Source: Hirudinaria manillensis (Eukaryota > Annelida > Clitellata > Hirudinida > Hirudinidae). From it: a stretch of 64,000 bases of DNA. Under the pieces are notes generated by a model. The model was not told the origin of the DNA. It worked only from the letters and a program-made list of their open reading frames with translations, and did not search any database. The translations under genes and the position numbers were made by a program. Of the stretch, positions 47,801 through 59,744 are shown in pieces. The stretch is from contig CM067529.1 of NCBI GenBank assembly GCA_034509925.1, forward strand, positions 5,031,001-5,095,000, in the 5' to 3' direction. Position 1 is the first letter of the stretch. Each line of letters begins with the position of its first letter.

Positions 47801-50154
47801 GTCGTTTCTGAAACATAAACGGCCCGTGAGAATCTAAGGCATTCGGTCGTCGTTCAATTTTATCGTCGGATACCTTTGTCTGAGTTCTTGTCGAGACTCA
47901 GTTTCTTGAGTATGTATGTAATTACATCTGCATTGTGTATTTGCTTCAAATCCCCTTGCTTCAACTTCTTATAAAAATCTTTAGGATCAAACTCCTGATG
48001 AATTCAACAAACATTTATAAGATCTTACAATATGATAAATCATTTACACAGCATCATCATTATCAGCATCGGAGGAGAAGAGAACTGGAATGCAACAATG
48101 GCAGTGAATGGTTGAAGCTTTTGCAGTTTCTTGCACGATTGTAATTGTTATATATATATATTATAGTTGTAGTGCTTATTATAGTACCACATGCAGATCA
48201 TCGGCAGTGCTTCCAGAGGATACTTGTAGTAGTACAACTTAGTTTGCAAACCCAACACATGACAACTCAGAGAGCTAAATCTTATTCTGTACACGCAGTA
48301 AATATTTATATGCATGCAGTAAATGACATTGAATAATAATTTTGAGGTTAATTCATAAATAACTTCAAAAACTTACGAGACACTCTAGAAGTCGTGCAGG
48401 TCTTGAAATGATCATCAACAATTCCCTGACCATCGAAGCAAGATCATTGCAATGGAATACAAGCTTTGACTTGGCCTACAGTCCATTTATATTGGTGATT
48501 GAGTCTAATGAATGCCATTGAAACAAAATGAAACAAAATGGTGCTAACGTTTTCTATTAATTGCTGCATATTGCACACGAGTTCTGAAAAGTAACCGGAC
48601 GAGATCTGCTGGGCACGAGATTTGTCCAGGCAGTCCCCGGCAAGTTCTGCCAGTTGGTGAAGGATGAAAGATGCCGATCCGTCGGATTTTATGGCCAAAT
48701 AAAAGTCGGGACACTTGCACTTCCTCAAAAACTTCTCTAACTTCAACTCCATCTCAGCAATTGCCTGATGAGTTGAATGCAAGAACATCACATAAAATCT
48801 TGTCAAAACAAACTATTTAATAAGTTCAAATATCAAAACCCATATCTAACGAATTAACTAATGAATGATAATGAATAAATTAACTTTCATTAAAATAAAT
48901 TTTAAATAATAACACAAGTTTATAGAATATTAGGTTGTAAAAACTAGCCTAACAAATTTAAACAACAATCAACCTTAGGAAAGCAATTTCTGTAGAACTC
49001 ATTGAGAGCATTCAAGTTTGAATCTGGTTCCAAATACTTGAGACTACAATAAAAGTTATTTAATAAAATGTTTAGCACATATTTTATTTTTTAAAGATTT
49101 TGCAATTTCATAACTTAAACTGACTTAAAACTTTGTGCCCTTTGTCTGAAAGGTGACGAGGGTGAGGCAAAGTTTTTCTGTTCCAAAGATTCTTCCCATA
49201 AAGAATCGGCCTCTGAAGTTGGATCGACTGCTTCTTGTGATGAATACTTGGACTGAAACATTTAATTGCATGTTGTAAACAATGTATAAGACACGATACT
49301 TTTGCATTATAACAGTTATACCGTGATAACAATTATCATTTATTCGTTTATTTAAGATAATAAGTGATCCTATTAAGTAAAATTGATGACTGGATGATAT
49401 AACTTAATATTCTTCAAATTAGTAAAGACAAACACAATTATATAAATTGAAAATTAAGAACTAAAATAAACCAAATCATTTCATGCCACTTGAATGTGAC
49501 ATGCACAACAACCGTAAATTTAAAATTCAAAGTAATTTCACACTCACAGAAAAGGCAGACGACGGAGAATGGAATGAACTCCAATCAGAAGACAGTAAGG
49601 AGTTCAATGATATCCTCCTGGATGGAATGTCATACATGTCAATATTCATGCCAAATGGCAGGTTACATTAAAATATTAGCATTGCCATTTTAAGTGCTTT
49701 GTTGATTAAATAAGGTTTTAATACCACCAAATTATTGAGTTATTCCTAAATCCATGTTTGTCACAAAATATAATAACGAAATTCTTTAATAACTGATTCA
49801 ATTGAGAAATTATATAGTTATTATAAGAGTTAAACCAGAAAATAAACAATTCATGATTACCTGGATTTTATGAGGGAAACCCTTGGACTGACCAAATCAA
49901 CTATAATGATGGATGAAGTTATTAAAATAAAATCATTTGAATATTCACCAAAAATTTTAAAAAATAAGAAGAGAAGAAGATATATAAATGAAAACTAGTG
50001 CTACAAACGTGGTCTGTTCTTTTTTGTTGAAGTTTGTGAAGTGGAAAAAGAATTGCTGAAATTAACAAAACCAAGATATCTTTTATCTCATGACGTGGCA
50101 TCTTGCATGACGCACATTATAAATTATAAATAGGCACATTATTAAACACATATA

Positions 50155-50189
<35 letters not shown>

Positions 50190-51999
50190 TACATAATACA
50201 TAAGCATTCAATTATTTCTTGCATTAAATTGCACACCACCACGAAAACAACGTCAACAGAATGGAAATGAAACTGAAACTCTTGCAATAAAAATTCAAAC
50301 CTTCCTGACTTCAAGCAAGAGTTCTTCCTTATTGAATCCTAAAGAATAATTAAACACTGCAATTGAATTATGATTGACCAAAATGAGATTTTAAAAAAGT
50401 CCAAAAATGTAAAATAAAATAGAAATTGAAACAGATATCAAAATGTGCAAATAATGATCGCAAATATTTCAACTTGTAAACATACTTTAACACAGCAAAA
50501 CTTTTCAAGGATTGGTAATATAACCAAAAAAAATAGAGAAACACTCACATTTACAAAGAAATAGGAGATATTTGGGGCGGAATGACCAAGATGGAGATTC
50601 TTTGGCTTCAACTGCCCACAGTCAAAACTTGAGAAAACTTAAACAATGTTGTTGACATTAAGAAGGTTAAATATTCATGAAAATATTTCATTTTTAATTA
50701 AATAACATCTTAAATCTTTGAGATTTTAAATCTGCAAATGTACAACGGAATGAAAATCAAAAGACGTTTACGAGTTTGCGGCCTCGAGCCCTTTTCCGAC
50801 GTCTTCCTCTTCTCAGAACCCGCCCTGTTCAACTTCCTGTGCAACAAAATATCGCGATGCAAACTCAGTCTTCTGCCCATAGATGGCAGTCTCTGCTTAC
50901 GCTTTATTACTGCATATTCAGAGCCACTGCAGTCCGACTGAAATATAAATAATTGAAATTAATCGTAAGACCAATCCATGACAAAGCATTCCAAAAATAA
51001 AAAATCAATCAATACATGCAAATGAAATGGTACAATTTACTGGGTGTATGCCAGAAATCTGGAATTTTAAAACTCAGCTCCAGCAATCTTCTGCTCTGGA
51101 TGATACCGCTCAAACATTTCTGTTTTGTTTTGTTTGTTTCTTGACAGTTGTTATAAATAACAAAGTGTTTGTGCATTTTTTGTTGTGTTTTTACAAATGT
51201 ATTGCATTATCAACACCGTTTCCAGTACCTGTTACCAGGGTTTCAACTTTGTTTTCAAACAAATCATTCCACTGACTGATACTTTGTCCTAACTTCTGGA
51301 TGGTAACCTTTTTTTAGACCTTAAAATTTTTCTGAAGGATTCCACCTCCTTTGCTCTTTAATCATTTCATGCAATTTGCTTGTTATCTTCATGATCAACT
51401 TCAAAACTCAAACATTCTCATTCAGAATTTTCAACCAGTATTTTGTCTCATTTGAATGTTCTCCAATAAAATTATTTATTCAATTATTATTCCAGGCAAT
51501 TCTCACCTGCCTTCAAACAAAAAAAATCACCCATGCAAAAGCAGAGGAGTTAGACTGCAATTAGCAATTGCGGCTTCCTTCTCAGTCTTTGCATATTTAT
51601 TTAAACAACTATTTAGTGATAATATTTCAAGATTAAAATAAATCAGAAACTCTCTTAAATGAACTTCTTATTTACATAAGTGATAATACGATTGTGTTAT
51701 CAATTTTTAATCAAGTCCTGCTTCAAATAAAATCTTGAAATGTATACATTCAGATAGGTAATCATCTACATAAGTCAAATGTATTTTCTCTCATTTACCT
51801 ATTGCTATTTTGTTCTTACCTCTTGGTCACTGTGTATGGAACTCTTGCACTTGTCGTGACCAGATTCAAGGAATCCAGGAGGTCTTGGAGGTGGTGAGGC
51901 TCCCAAAACTTCCACATCAGGATGGAAATTTTCTAAATCACATGAAGTCTTGTAATGATTCCTTTGTGGTGATTTGAAATTATATTCATGTTCTTCCAT
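41862..51999 (-). CDS. MAST-family microtubule-associated Ser/Thr kinase
   Basis: MAST kinases are AGC kinases with a DUF1908 region, kinase domain and PDZ domain. The gene has about 20 exons and roughly 1,200 residues. Exon 1 (51999-51820) starts MEEHEYNF. Exon 2 (50937-50772) has the MAST words [23 protein letters not shown]1908 lies at about 49045-47870 ([35 protein letters not shown]). The kinase runs from about 47230 to 45245: [62 protein letters not shown], then [10 protein letters not shown]. All catalytic motifs are intact. PDZ exons are at about 43710-43520 ([15 protein letters not shown]) and 43100-42910 ([19 protein letters not shown]). The tail continues through 42410 and a G+C-rich last exon (about 42211-41862) ending TETSRRS. 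Boundaries of some N-terminal exons (50.6-49.1 kb) are unsure. Confidence 0.9.
45494..45568. repeat. (ATCC)n microsatellite in a MAST intron
   Basis: Near-pure tetranucleotide run with occasional ATCT units, immediately downstream (transcript sense) of a kinase-domain splice acceptor region. It creates Trp/Met/Asp-rich and His/Pro-rich spurious frames. Confidence 0.9.
50154..50188. repeat. (TA)n microsatellite in a MAST intron
   Basis: About 17 TA dinucleotides in the N-terminal part of the MAST gene. Confidence 0.85.
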
Positions 52000-53177
52000 A
52001 TTTGAACAATGTTCAGTATTTGTACTGCACTTTCCATCAAATCATTCTGGCAAGGATCTAGAAATGGTTGTCAGACTATCTCCTAAAATAAAAAAAAGCT
52101 AATATGACCAACTGCAATAAGATAATTATATGTATGGCTTCCTGTTTAATTCTAGATCTTTGGAGATGTTTTTAAAATCTAATACCTAACAATAAAAACA
52201 TAATGTGAAAAGACTAACCATGTATTATCTAAAATTAACTCTAGTGAAATCATCAGTTTTACCAAAAACTAACACTTAACAGGTGATCAAAGAAACTAAT
52301 GGTGACTTTTAAATGGCTTTTATTTAAAATTACACATTACATTCTCGAACAACTATTCGCATGAAGATCTACTCTAACTCCATGCTCCCTGATTTGAAAC
52401 TCAAACATATTGTTATAGTCGAACAAGCGCTTAACAAGCGAATTAGTTCAAATAGCATTATTTACGCAACGGACTTCAATCAACGAACAAACAAGTGGCC
52501 CATATCATGAAAAAAAGTTTTCATAAAGAACACCTGTTCTCTTTTCTATTTCAAAACAAATCCGATTATGCCTAGATCTCTTTTTAGATAACTCAGAACT
52601 CGGTGAAAATCTCCGAAACAAAACAAAACAATTTTTAAAACGATTACAGATTATAAATAGATTAATCTCTCATAATTATTCCCCATAATTACGAATAATT
52701 TATTCAATCAAGTTTCAATGACTTCTATCAAACAATCCAATTAATTACGCAAATTCATCATACTGTTAAAGTCTGCTTGGATGCCAAAACACAAAAATCC
52801 ATACGATGCTGAGCTGAATTTCGGGCATATATTGATTTGCGGTTTAAAATTTTATTCATAGTATTATTGAAGTGTGAATCCGACGTTCGTAGTAACAAGG
52901 AACAAAAGACTGCTGATCTGTAAATTCCCAAGTGCCTGAGATTACGAAAATAGAAAAAGCACCAGCCAAACGTCGACCTAAGGACCCAAATAATTTTAGG
53001 ATCCTACCTATGCTGCTATACAGACTTTCGCGTACATGGCAGCCTATTAATCAACGATCGATATAAACTACTCATCCCCTTAAACCAAAACGTTCTTTGC
53101 AACAATAATCTTTAACACATCATAATAAATTACACTTTGTTGGAACAAAAACAGTCAAAGTAAAGTGTACGTCCAAA
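52000..53177. other. Region upstream of MAST and downstream of GAR1
   Basis: Nothing coding recognised. It should contain the MAST promoter and 5' UTR and the GAR1 3' UTR. Confidence 0.4.
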
Positions 53178-54191
53178 TCAATATCCACGGCCTCCTCTTC
53201 CTCGGAATGAACCACCACGGAACCCGCCACCACCTCGGAAATTACCACCTCCGCTTCCTCCTCGTCCTCTTCCACCCCTGAAGTTTCCGCCACTTCCTCC
53301 TCTGCCACCCCTTCCACGAGGTCCTCCTACAATGACATCAACATTTAGTTTTTAACATGTTACTAGAATGTAAATGCTGGATCATATTTTGTGAGTTCTT
53401 AGTGCAACTTCATCTAAATAGGGACATAGCTAGCCATCCAGCACTGTTATGATAAAAAAAGGAATTAATATTACCTCTTGGACCACCTCGTCCTCTACCC
53501 CTTCCACCATCTGCACCTGGGGGCTTTGGAAGAAATCTTGTGACTGGCATTAATTTGGCAGGATCAAGGAATAGCTGTTAACAATGAATGAATTAGTTAG
53601 CTATGTAATCACAATACAAAATATTAGAATATCTATTCATCCAACCTTAGTGTTCTGCAGAACAGATTCAGCCTTCATATTTTCGGCCATCTTGATGACA
53701 ACATACTGAAATAAAATTCAGGTTAATATAGAAGTTATTTAAATACATTTACAACATAGTCTGAAGAACTCAATCTTACATGGTCTCTCACTGGCCCCAT
53801 AACATCCGCTACTTTTCCTATACATTGTTTGTTTTCAAGAAATACGTAGGCATTGAACTGTGGTACATCTTCAATGATTGACTTTGCAACCAATTCTCCT
53901 TCACAAGGATGCATCACATATCCTATCTCTATAAAATTATTCAACAAATATTTTGTTACAGAAAAGCTCAACACAATTATACAACATGATCATAAAAACA
54001 TACCCGACACGGTTTCTGGAGGTCCAGAATCATAGTTGTTTTGGTATCCTCCCCTTCCTCCACCTCTGCCTCCTAAAATTATGTTCATTAATTTTTAATT
54101 GTTTGTTACGAGTGTTTCGAGGAGAAACAAAATAATGAGTTTAACACCAACCTCTGAAGCCTCCCCTGTTAAATCCTCCTCTACCTCTCAT
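53178..54191 (-). CDS. gar1: H/ACA snoRNP protein GAR1
   Basis: GAR1 is a core protein of H/ACA ribonucleoproteins, which pseudouridylate rRNA in the nucleolus and stabilise telomerase RNA. Six exons join in frame: 54191-54152, 54072-54004, 53928-53780, 53705-53646, 53574-53475 and 53326-53178, giving 188 residues. The order is diagnostic: an N-terminal Gly/Arg-rich stretch ([14 protein letters not shown]), the central GAR1 fold ([65 protein letters not shown]), and a C-terminal Gly/Arg/Phe-rich tail ending GRGGRGY. Length is typical (the human protein is a little over 210). TTTTTAG lies just 5' of the ATG, which points to a non-coding leader exon or trans-spliced leader upstream. No snoRNA was recognised in its introns by eye. 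Confidence 0.96.
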
Positions 54192-55685
54192 TGTCTAAAA
54201 ATTTTGTTGATTCTTTGATAAATTGAGTAGGTTGTGGTTTTAAAGTAATGGTTATTGCAAGCTTCTATTATAAATGCTAGTTGTTTATTACAGCAGTCAC
54301 AAAAATATATGAAAAGATGCTGCATCGCTCTAGAGTTCACATGGCAATAAATTTTTGAAATTGCAATAAATGATAATAATTGAAATAAGTGAAGCATATA
54401 TGTATCGCTTTTTACAAATTACTCGTTATACAAATCAATTGGTTGATTATTCTTAGTATAAAAACCACGTTATCGATCAATGATCTAGCCAAGTTTTGCT
54501 TAATCTAAACTAGTTCGATCATGACCTGATAACATCCTCAAGACTAATGCTTCCTGATATAGCTTTATAATTTTCGGCCATAAATTAAAAGCGTCAATAA
54601 ATATACTTTTAATATTAAAAAGATTTTTTATAAAAGACCAACTCACCCGCAACACTCAGTCTAAAACAAAACAAGTCGATAATGGGTGGCAACGTGACTT
54701 TCCATAGCACTAGTACGTTTGAGAATATTTTGAATTTATTTTTAAAATTAAAACTAAATATTGAACTATAAGATAATTATTTTTATAAGCAATAAAAATG
54801 TTTAAAAGCAAAAGTATTTTATAGTACTAGAATACTGTTATCTGAGATGATGTTTTAAAAAAGATCACGCTAGGATTAAGAGAAATTAAGAGAAACTTAA
54901 TATATGTTAATATAAAATAATTAATAGTAAATCCAGTACTCCGAAGCTCAGGGGAAGTTTAAACCAGGACTCACCAACACCCGCATTATTAAACACAACT
55001 TTGGGGAATGACATAATATGAAGCCGGGCCGAAATGGCCTAGCCAGAGTATGTCGACTTTTTTTAATACACGCAAAATGTTTATTTACAAATTATAAAGA
55101 TCAGAAATAATCACATAGCCGAGCTTCGTGGAAAACAGTTGAAAACAATATAAACAAAAATATTTAAGCTTAGAAATGATATGGTCTGTCTTTATCAACT
55201 TTATTGGAGTTTTAGAGAGAGTTTGAGATACCAGCTCAATGAAAAGTTTGAAAGAATCTGGATTAATTTTCCAAACATTTAGTGTTTATTATTGAATCTT
55301 ACTTTGAACTGTAAGGGTAACTTTGAAATTATACTTTACGTTTAACCAAATTTGTGATAAATTACATGCATTCCTTCTAGATTCATAAGAAGGCTATATT
55401 AACACTGTGACTGACGACGAAATTGGCCTTGAAGAAATTAATAATGAGGGATGTTGAAAATTAAGGGAATTGAATACTGGTCAACATTTGGTAAATTGTT
55501 GTTGACATATTTAAAATATATTGGTAGAATGTAATTAATGTATAATTTTTTATTTAGTAAATACGAACCTGTCAGCGTTGCCAAAATAAACTTTTGGTTT
55601 CTAGGTATCGTTCTCGGGCCAGAATACTTCAGAGGGGATATTGGATACTAAGATAAAGATATACTTGATATAAAATTTTGCAAGA
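54192..55685. other. Divergent interval between GAR1 and the Cys-rich membrane gene
   Basis: A 1.5 kb A+T-rich interval holding the promoters and 5' leaders of two divergent genes. No exon, repeat array or RNA gene recognised. Confidence 0.4.
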
Positions 55686-57099
55686 ATGACGACAGAAGAT
55701 AACAATGTTTATTTACCGTTATCTGCCATACTTTGCATTGCTTTTGGATTGTACTTACTTCTCATAATCTTCATGTTGCTTCTTAGGTCTCTTCTTCAAG
55801 TAAATCATTATTTTATTTGTTGAATCGTGCGCTGACAATTTGAATTTTGAACAGTTTATGTTATGCTTAGTCCAAAGGCTTCTGTCAGAATTCAGGTATT
55901 TGCTGTGGATCTGAGAATCAGACCTGTTCCCCATGTTGCGTAGAATTTTGTCAGATGTGTGGTTGTTATAACTATCCAACTATTACATCGTGTTTAAATT
56001 CTATCTGCCCTAAGAAACAGGTAAATCTGCTACTTTGTTGCGACTTTGTTTATTAAAGCCTACTTAACTTCATTGCACTTTTTAAAAAGAAACTTACGAT
56101 AGCAGAAGTTGTGATGTGCAAGTGTTGCGTCTGTTGCAGGGATGACGATTCAGCATGTGATGTGAGTGTCAAGTGATTTATCAAAGATTGATTTAAGAAT
56201 AGAAGATACATATGTAAATGACATTGTAAATATCTGTACAACGTTTTATATATATCTGTATTAACTTTATATTATCTTTATGTATGTATGAAATTGTAAT
56301 ATTAAGATGATATTTTAAAGATAAAGATTTTATTTTTTATTTAAGCAACAAGTTGTTGCAATAAGATGTTGTAATATTTGTTTGATATACACTCATTGTG
56401 GATTGTTTATGTATTAAAAAATAATGGGTCACATGGCTCCTTGACTAAATCCATCAATGAAGACATTAATTTATCAAAGAAATGCATATTTTATTCTAAC
56501 AATACTTGATTTACAATGCATGCCTATCAGCAGTTTGGGACAAATGGTTGTATTTGCTGTTGTTTCCAACTGGTTCCCATGAATCAATATCTTGATGAAA
56601 CCAATGATTTACAGCAATTTCAAAGAGCTTCCAGACCAAGCATAGAGCCTCTGTATTCATCCTAATATTAAATATATTTATTTATTTATTTATTTATTTA
56701 TTAAAACTAACATATACGTGCAGTTAATGCCACGGATTACTTACAATGGCTTTATTTCATCTAAATTATCATTGATTTTACATTAAAGAAATCTGTTTTC
56801 ACTTTCACCTTGCTTTTAATGTTTCTTTTTTTTTTGCTCAAACATTAGGCTGTACATAACAGTTTGGCTTGAACTTTCTGAACTTTTGTTGCAAAACCCT
56901 TCACGGAGTCTTTAGTGGCCACGTTTCCATAAATTATTGTCGAAATATTTTTACTACAAAATTTTGTATTTTGTTTTAATAATTTCAGTGTCCCTTCTGT
57001 TTATGCAATTGCCAATGCAAATCCTGGGATCTTAGTCAAATAAACTGTCTCTGTTGCGTCATTCAACCCAAGAAAAGACTTCAAATGGATGAATCATGA
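55686..57099 (+). CDS. Small, extremely cysteine-rich single-pass membrane protein
   Basis: I do not recognise the family. Four exons join exactly in phase 0: 55686-55799, 55871-56020, 56090-56161 and 56989-57099, giving 148 residues. Residues 1-10 are polar and acidic (MTTEDNN). Residues about 10-35 are a strong membrane segment (LSAILCIAFGLYLLLIIFML) followed by RS and K. The remaining 110 residues hold about 25 cysteines in clusters: GFCQNSGICCG, TCSPCCVEFCQMCGC, MCKCCVCCRD, then CPFCLCNCQCKSW and NCLCCVIQPKKR. It ends MDES-stop. Charge around the helix suggests the Cys-rich part is cytoplasmic, so metal binding or palmitoylation is possible. An extracellular disulfide domain is the alternative. 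All four donors are GT and all acceptors AG, although the third acceptor (TTAAAAAG) lacks a pyrimidine tract. Confidence 0.72.
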
Positions 57100-57153
57100 T
57101 GTTTCACAACGTACTTTTAATTCGAAGTTCTCTTTTACGAGTTAAAAAAAGTT

Positions 57154-57159
57154 AATAAA
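57154..57159 (+). terminator. Polyadenylation signal of the Cys-rich membrane gene
   Basis: AATAAA 55 nt after the stop codon, on the coding strand, at normal spacing for a short 3' UTR. It supports 57,099 as the true end of the gene. Confidence 0.65.
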
Positions 57160-57944
57160 AATGAAATTAAAACATAAATTTTTGTTTGACTTGTGTCTGA
57201 ACATTGGAATGGTTTTCAAGCTACTCAGTTAGTAATCATCATACGTAAAAGTATGTAAGAATAATAAATATTATTCATAATTTATTTGTGGAGTTGAGTT
57301 TTTTTATTTTTTTTCGTTATGGAGCAAAGGACTCCATCTTTTTTTTTGTTATTTCATCAGTCAGAATTATATTAATATTAGAAAGATAATAATAATAATA
57401 ATAACAAAAATAATAATAGCAATATAATTTCGTTAAATATATTTATATACATATATATACGATTCAACATACCTCGTACGTCGACCTAAATTCTAATGTG
57501 CTGACCACCGACAACTATTTGCAAACCAAATTTTGGAGTCCTTTCTTTCTCTCATTTTCAGAATCGCCATTAAGCGAGGTCAATCATGAGGTCCCTTTTG
57601 CACTTATGAATCAGTCTGATTAGTCACCAATCGTTAGTGCATTATGACGTCATTATTTTTCCACGAAGAATTTTCATGGCTTTCCATGAACCGTGCATCG
57701 GCACTGACAATTTCTTGAGCGTCCGAATAAAACCAATTTAAAATTTAAATCGATGAAAGTACGCCGATATAAATAAAATCGAAGAAATATTATTATATTT
57801 ATATTTATTAAACGAAAATAATAAACGACCCCCTCCTCACCATAAATATTTGACCGGAAATGATTTTTCGTTTAATTGAAAGAACAAAGAGTGCAATGGA
57901 ATAAGGAAAGAGTCGTCGAAATTGCTGGATTGAACACTATTTCT

Positions 57945-58075
57945 TTATTATTTATTAAAATATTATTTAATAAATTATTATTATTTAACAATATATTTAA
58001 TACAATGTTATTATTTAATAAAATATTATTATTCAATAATATGTTATTATTTACCAATATATTATTATTAAATAA
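57945..58075. repeat. AT-rich minisatellite, unit about 17-24 bp
   Basis: Diverged copies of a unit built on TTATTATTTAATAAAATA. Both strands are open through it and give Asn/Leu/Ile-rich frames, a by-product of the repeat. Confidence 0.75.
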
Positions 58076-58184
58076 AACACGAGAATAGACCATCGAGTAA
58101 TCCGGAAGTTTTATTTTTCCTGACTCTTATTGAAAAATATCCTTTTTTAAAAATCTAATCCAAACAAAGCGAAGCGTGTTTATA

Positions 58185-58312
58185 ATGTAAAATGTATAAA
58201 ATATATAAAATATATAAAATGTATAAAATGTATAAAATGTATAAAATGTGTAAAATGTATAAAATGTATAAATTGCATAAAATATATAAAACGTATAAAT
58301 TGTATAAAATGT
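58185..58312. repeat. 9-10 bp minisatellite, unit TATAAAATG
   Basis: About a dozen tandem copies of TATAAAATG/TATAAAATA. On the plus strand it encodes a Met-Tyr-Lys repeat within a 130-codon open frame, which I regard as repeat-derived because the rest is another microsatellite and poly-Leu/Ile. Confidence 0.85.
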
Positions 58313-59701
58313 ATATATTCTTGATTTGTTTCAATATTTATTATAAAAAACTCATTAAAGTTTCGTACCAGAACAAAGTCGATTTTAATGTTTCCCTCGG
58401 AAATCTTTCAGTAATGATGATGATGATGACGACGATGAACATGAGTAGTATGATTATGATCGGTATCATCATTATTTTTTCTTTGTTATTATTATTGCTG
58501 TTATTATTAGTATTAATTATTATTATTATTTTCATTATTATTCATGTTAATTTTTTGAATTATAGTCTTTACATTTCATTCTGACCACAATTGCTTATGG
58601 TCTATTAAATTGAGGCCCGATTATGAAACTCAATTATTTAGATTTGAAAGCTAATTAACAACAAAGTACAAGTAAACAAAGTACAACAGCAAATACTTGC
58701 AGATGCGTTGCAAAATGAAATGGAATTCAAAGTGCCAGTTTCTTCTGAGATTTATTCCATCGATTCTATCGAACAATTGCAGTGGGAAAACTAGAAAAAA
58801 AAATATAAACACAAACTACGGAGTGTAATTATCAACCGGTAATTAATTGCTTTAAGGTCTCGGAGGCAAATTCCAGCTTACAGATCAGTACAGAACAGTA
58901 CATTACAGTTCAGTACTAGGTTTATTCGGTAATTATGTGCACGTACTATCTTCTAATGCCATTCCACACATTCTACGTTTTACATTGCAAGTAATTACTA
59001 TGTAATTAACCTGCATAATTAATAAATATACCAGTCACGAATGGCTATTTGCTGAATACCTCGATGCCCTACCTTCGTGTATTTCAAAATTCCAGGAGCA
59101 TTTTAATTTCCTTGATTTTATTTGCAAAATACTCGTTTAAAATGATAATTTTGAACAAATAAAACACTTATTCTTAATTCCAGAATCTGATTTATTTGAG
59201 CATTTATGGCCAAAAAGTGTGATTAATGATGTTTGCTTTGGTCTCAGGGCTGATATGACACAATGCTCTGAAAATTCTTTCCTTCGGAGCGTGGAAAATG
59301 TTTTAATGATGATCCTCTGTAATTGAAGTATTTCAGATATGAGCTGAAATTTATTTGCATTACGAATATTGCTTCATCGGTAACAATTTAAGCGAATTCT
59401 GTTGTAGACTCTCCTGCCGATCGAATTTGTTGCAGGAAATCGAAAAAAAAATAGTTTTCATTTCGGGGAGGAAAATAAAGTCAATCGAAAAAGTAAAATG
59501 TCTAAATGAAATTTTGAAACAACTTAATGTAATCTCTCGCTTTCTGAACATGTCCGACGAAATTTTCCAGCGGCCAAAATAAACACGAATTTTTATTTAA
59601 GGAGACCATTCGGTCATTTCAAGAAAAATCGATTTGTTATGCATGTTATTATTGTGCATTCTCTCGATCCGTCTGACACGGATGTCTCGATAATTGGTTT
59701 T

Positions 59702-59702
<1 letters not shown>

Positions 59703-59743
<41 letters not shown>
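59703..59743. repeat. (AAT)n microsatellite
   Basis: About 13 perfect AAT units in the gene-free interval. Confidence 0.9.

Positions 59744-59744
<1 letters not shown>

Noticed and set aside
58192..58584. 130-codon open frame beginning with a Met-Tyr-Lys repeat
   Set aside because: It is built from a TATAAAATG minisatellite followed by GAT and ATT microsatellites; no gene-like features.
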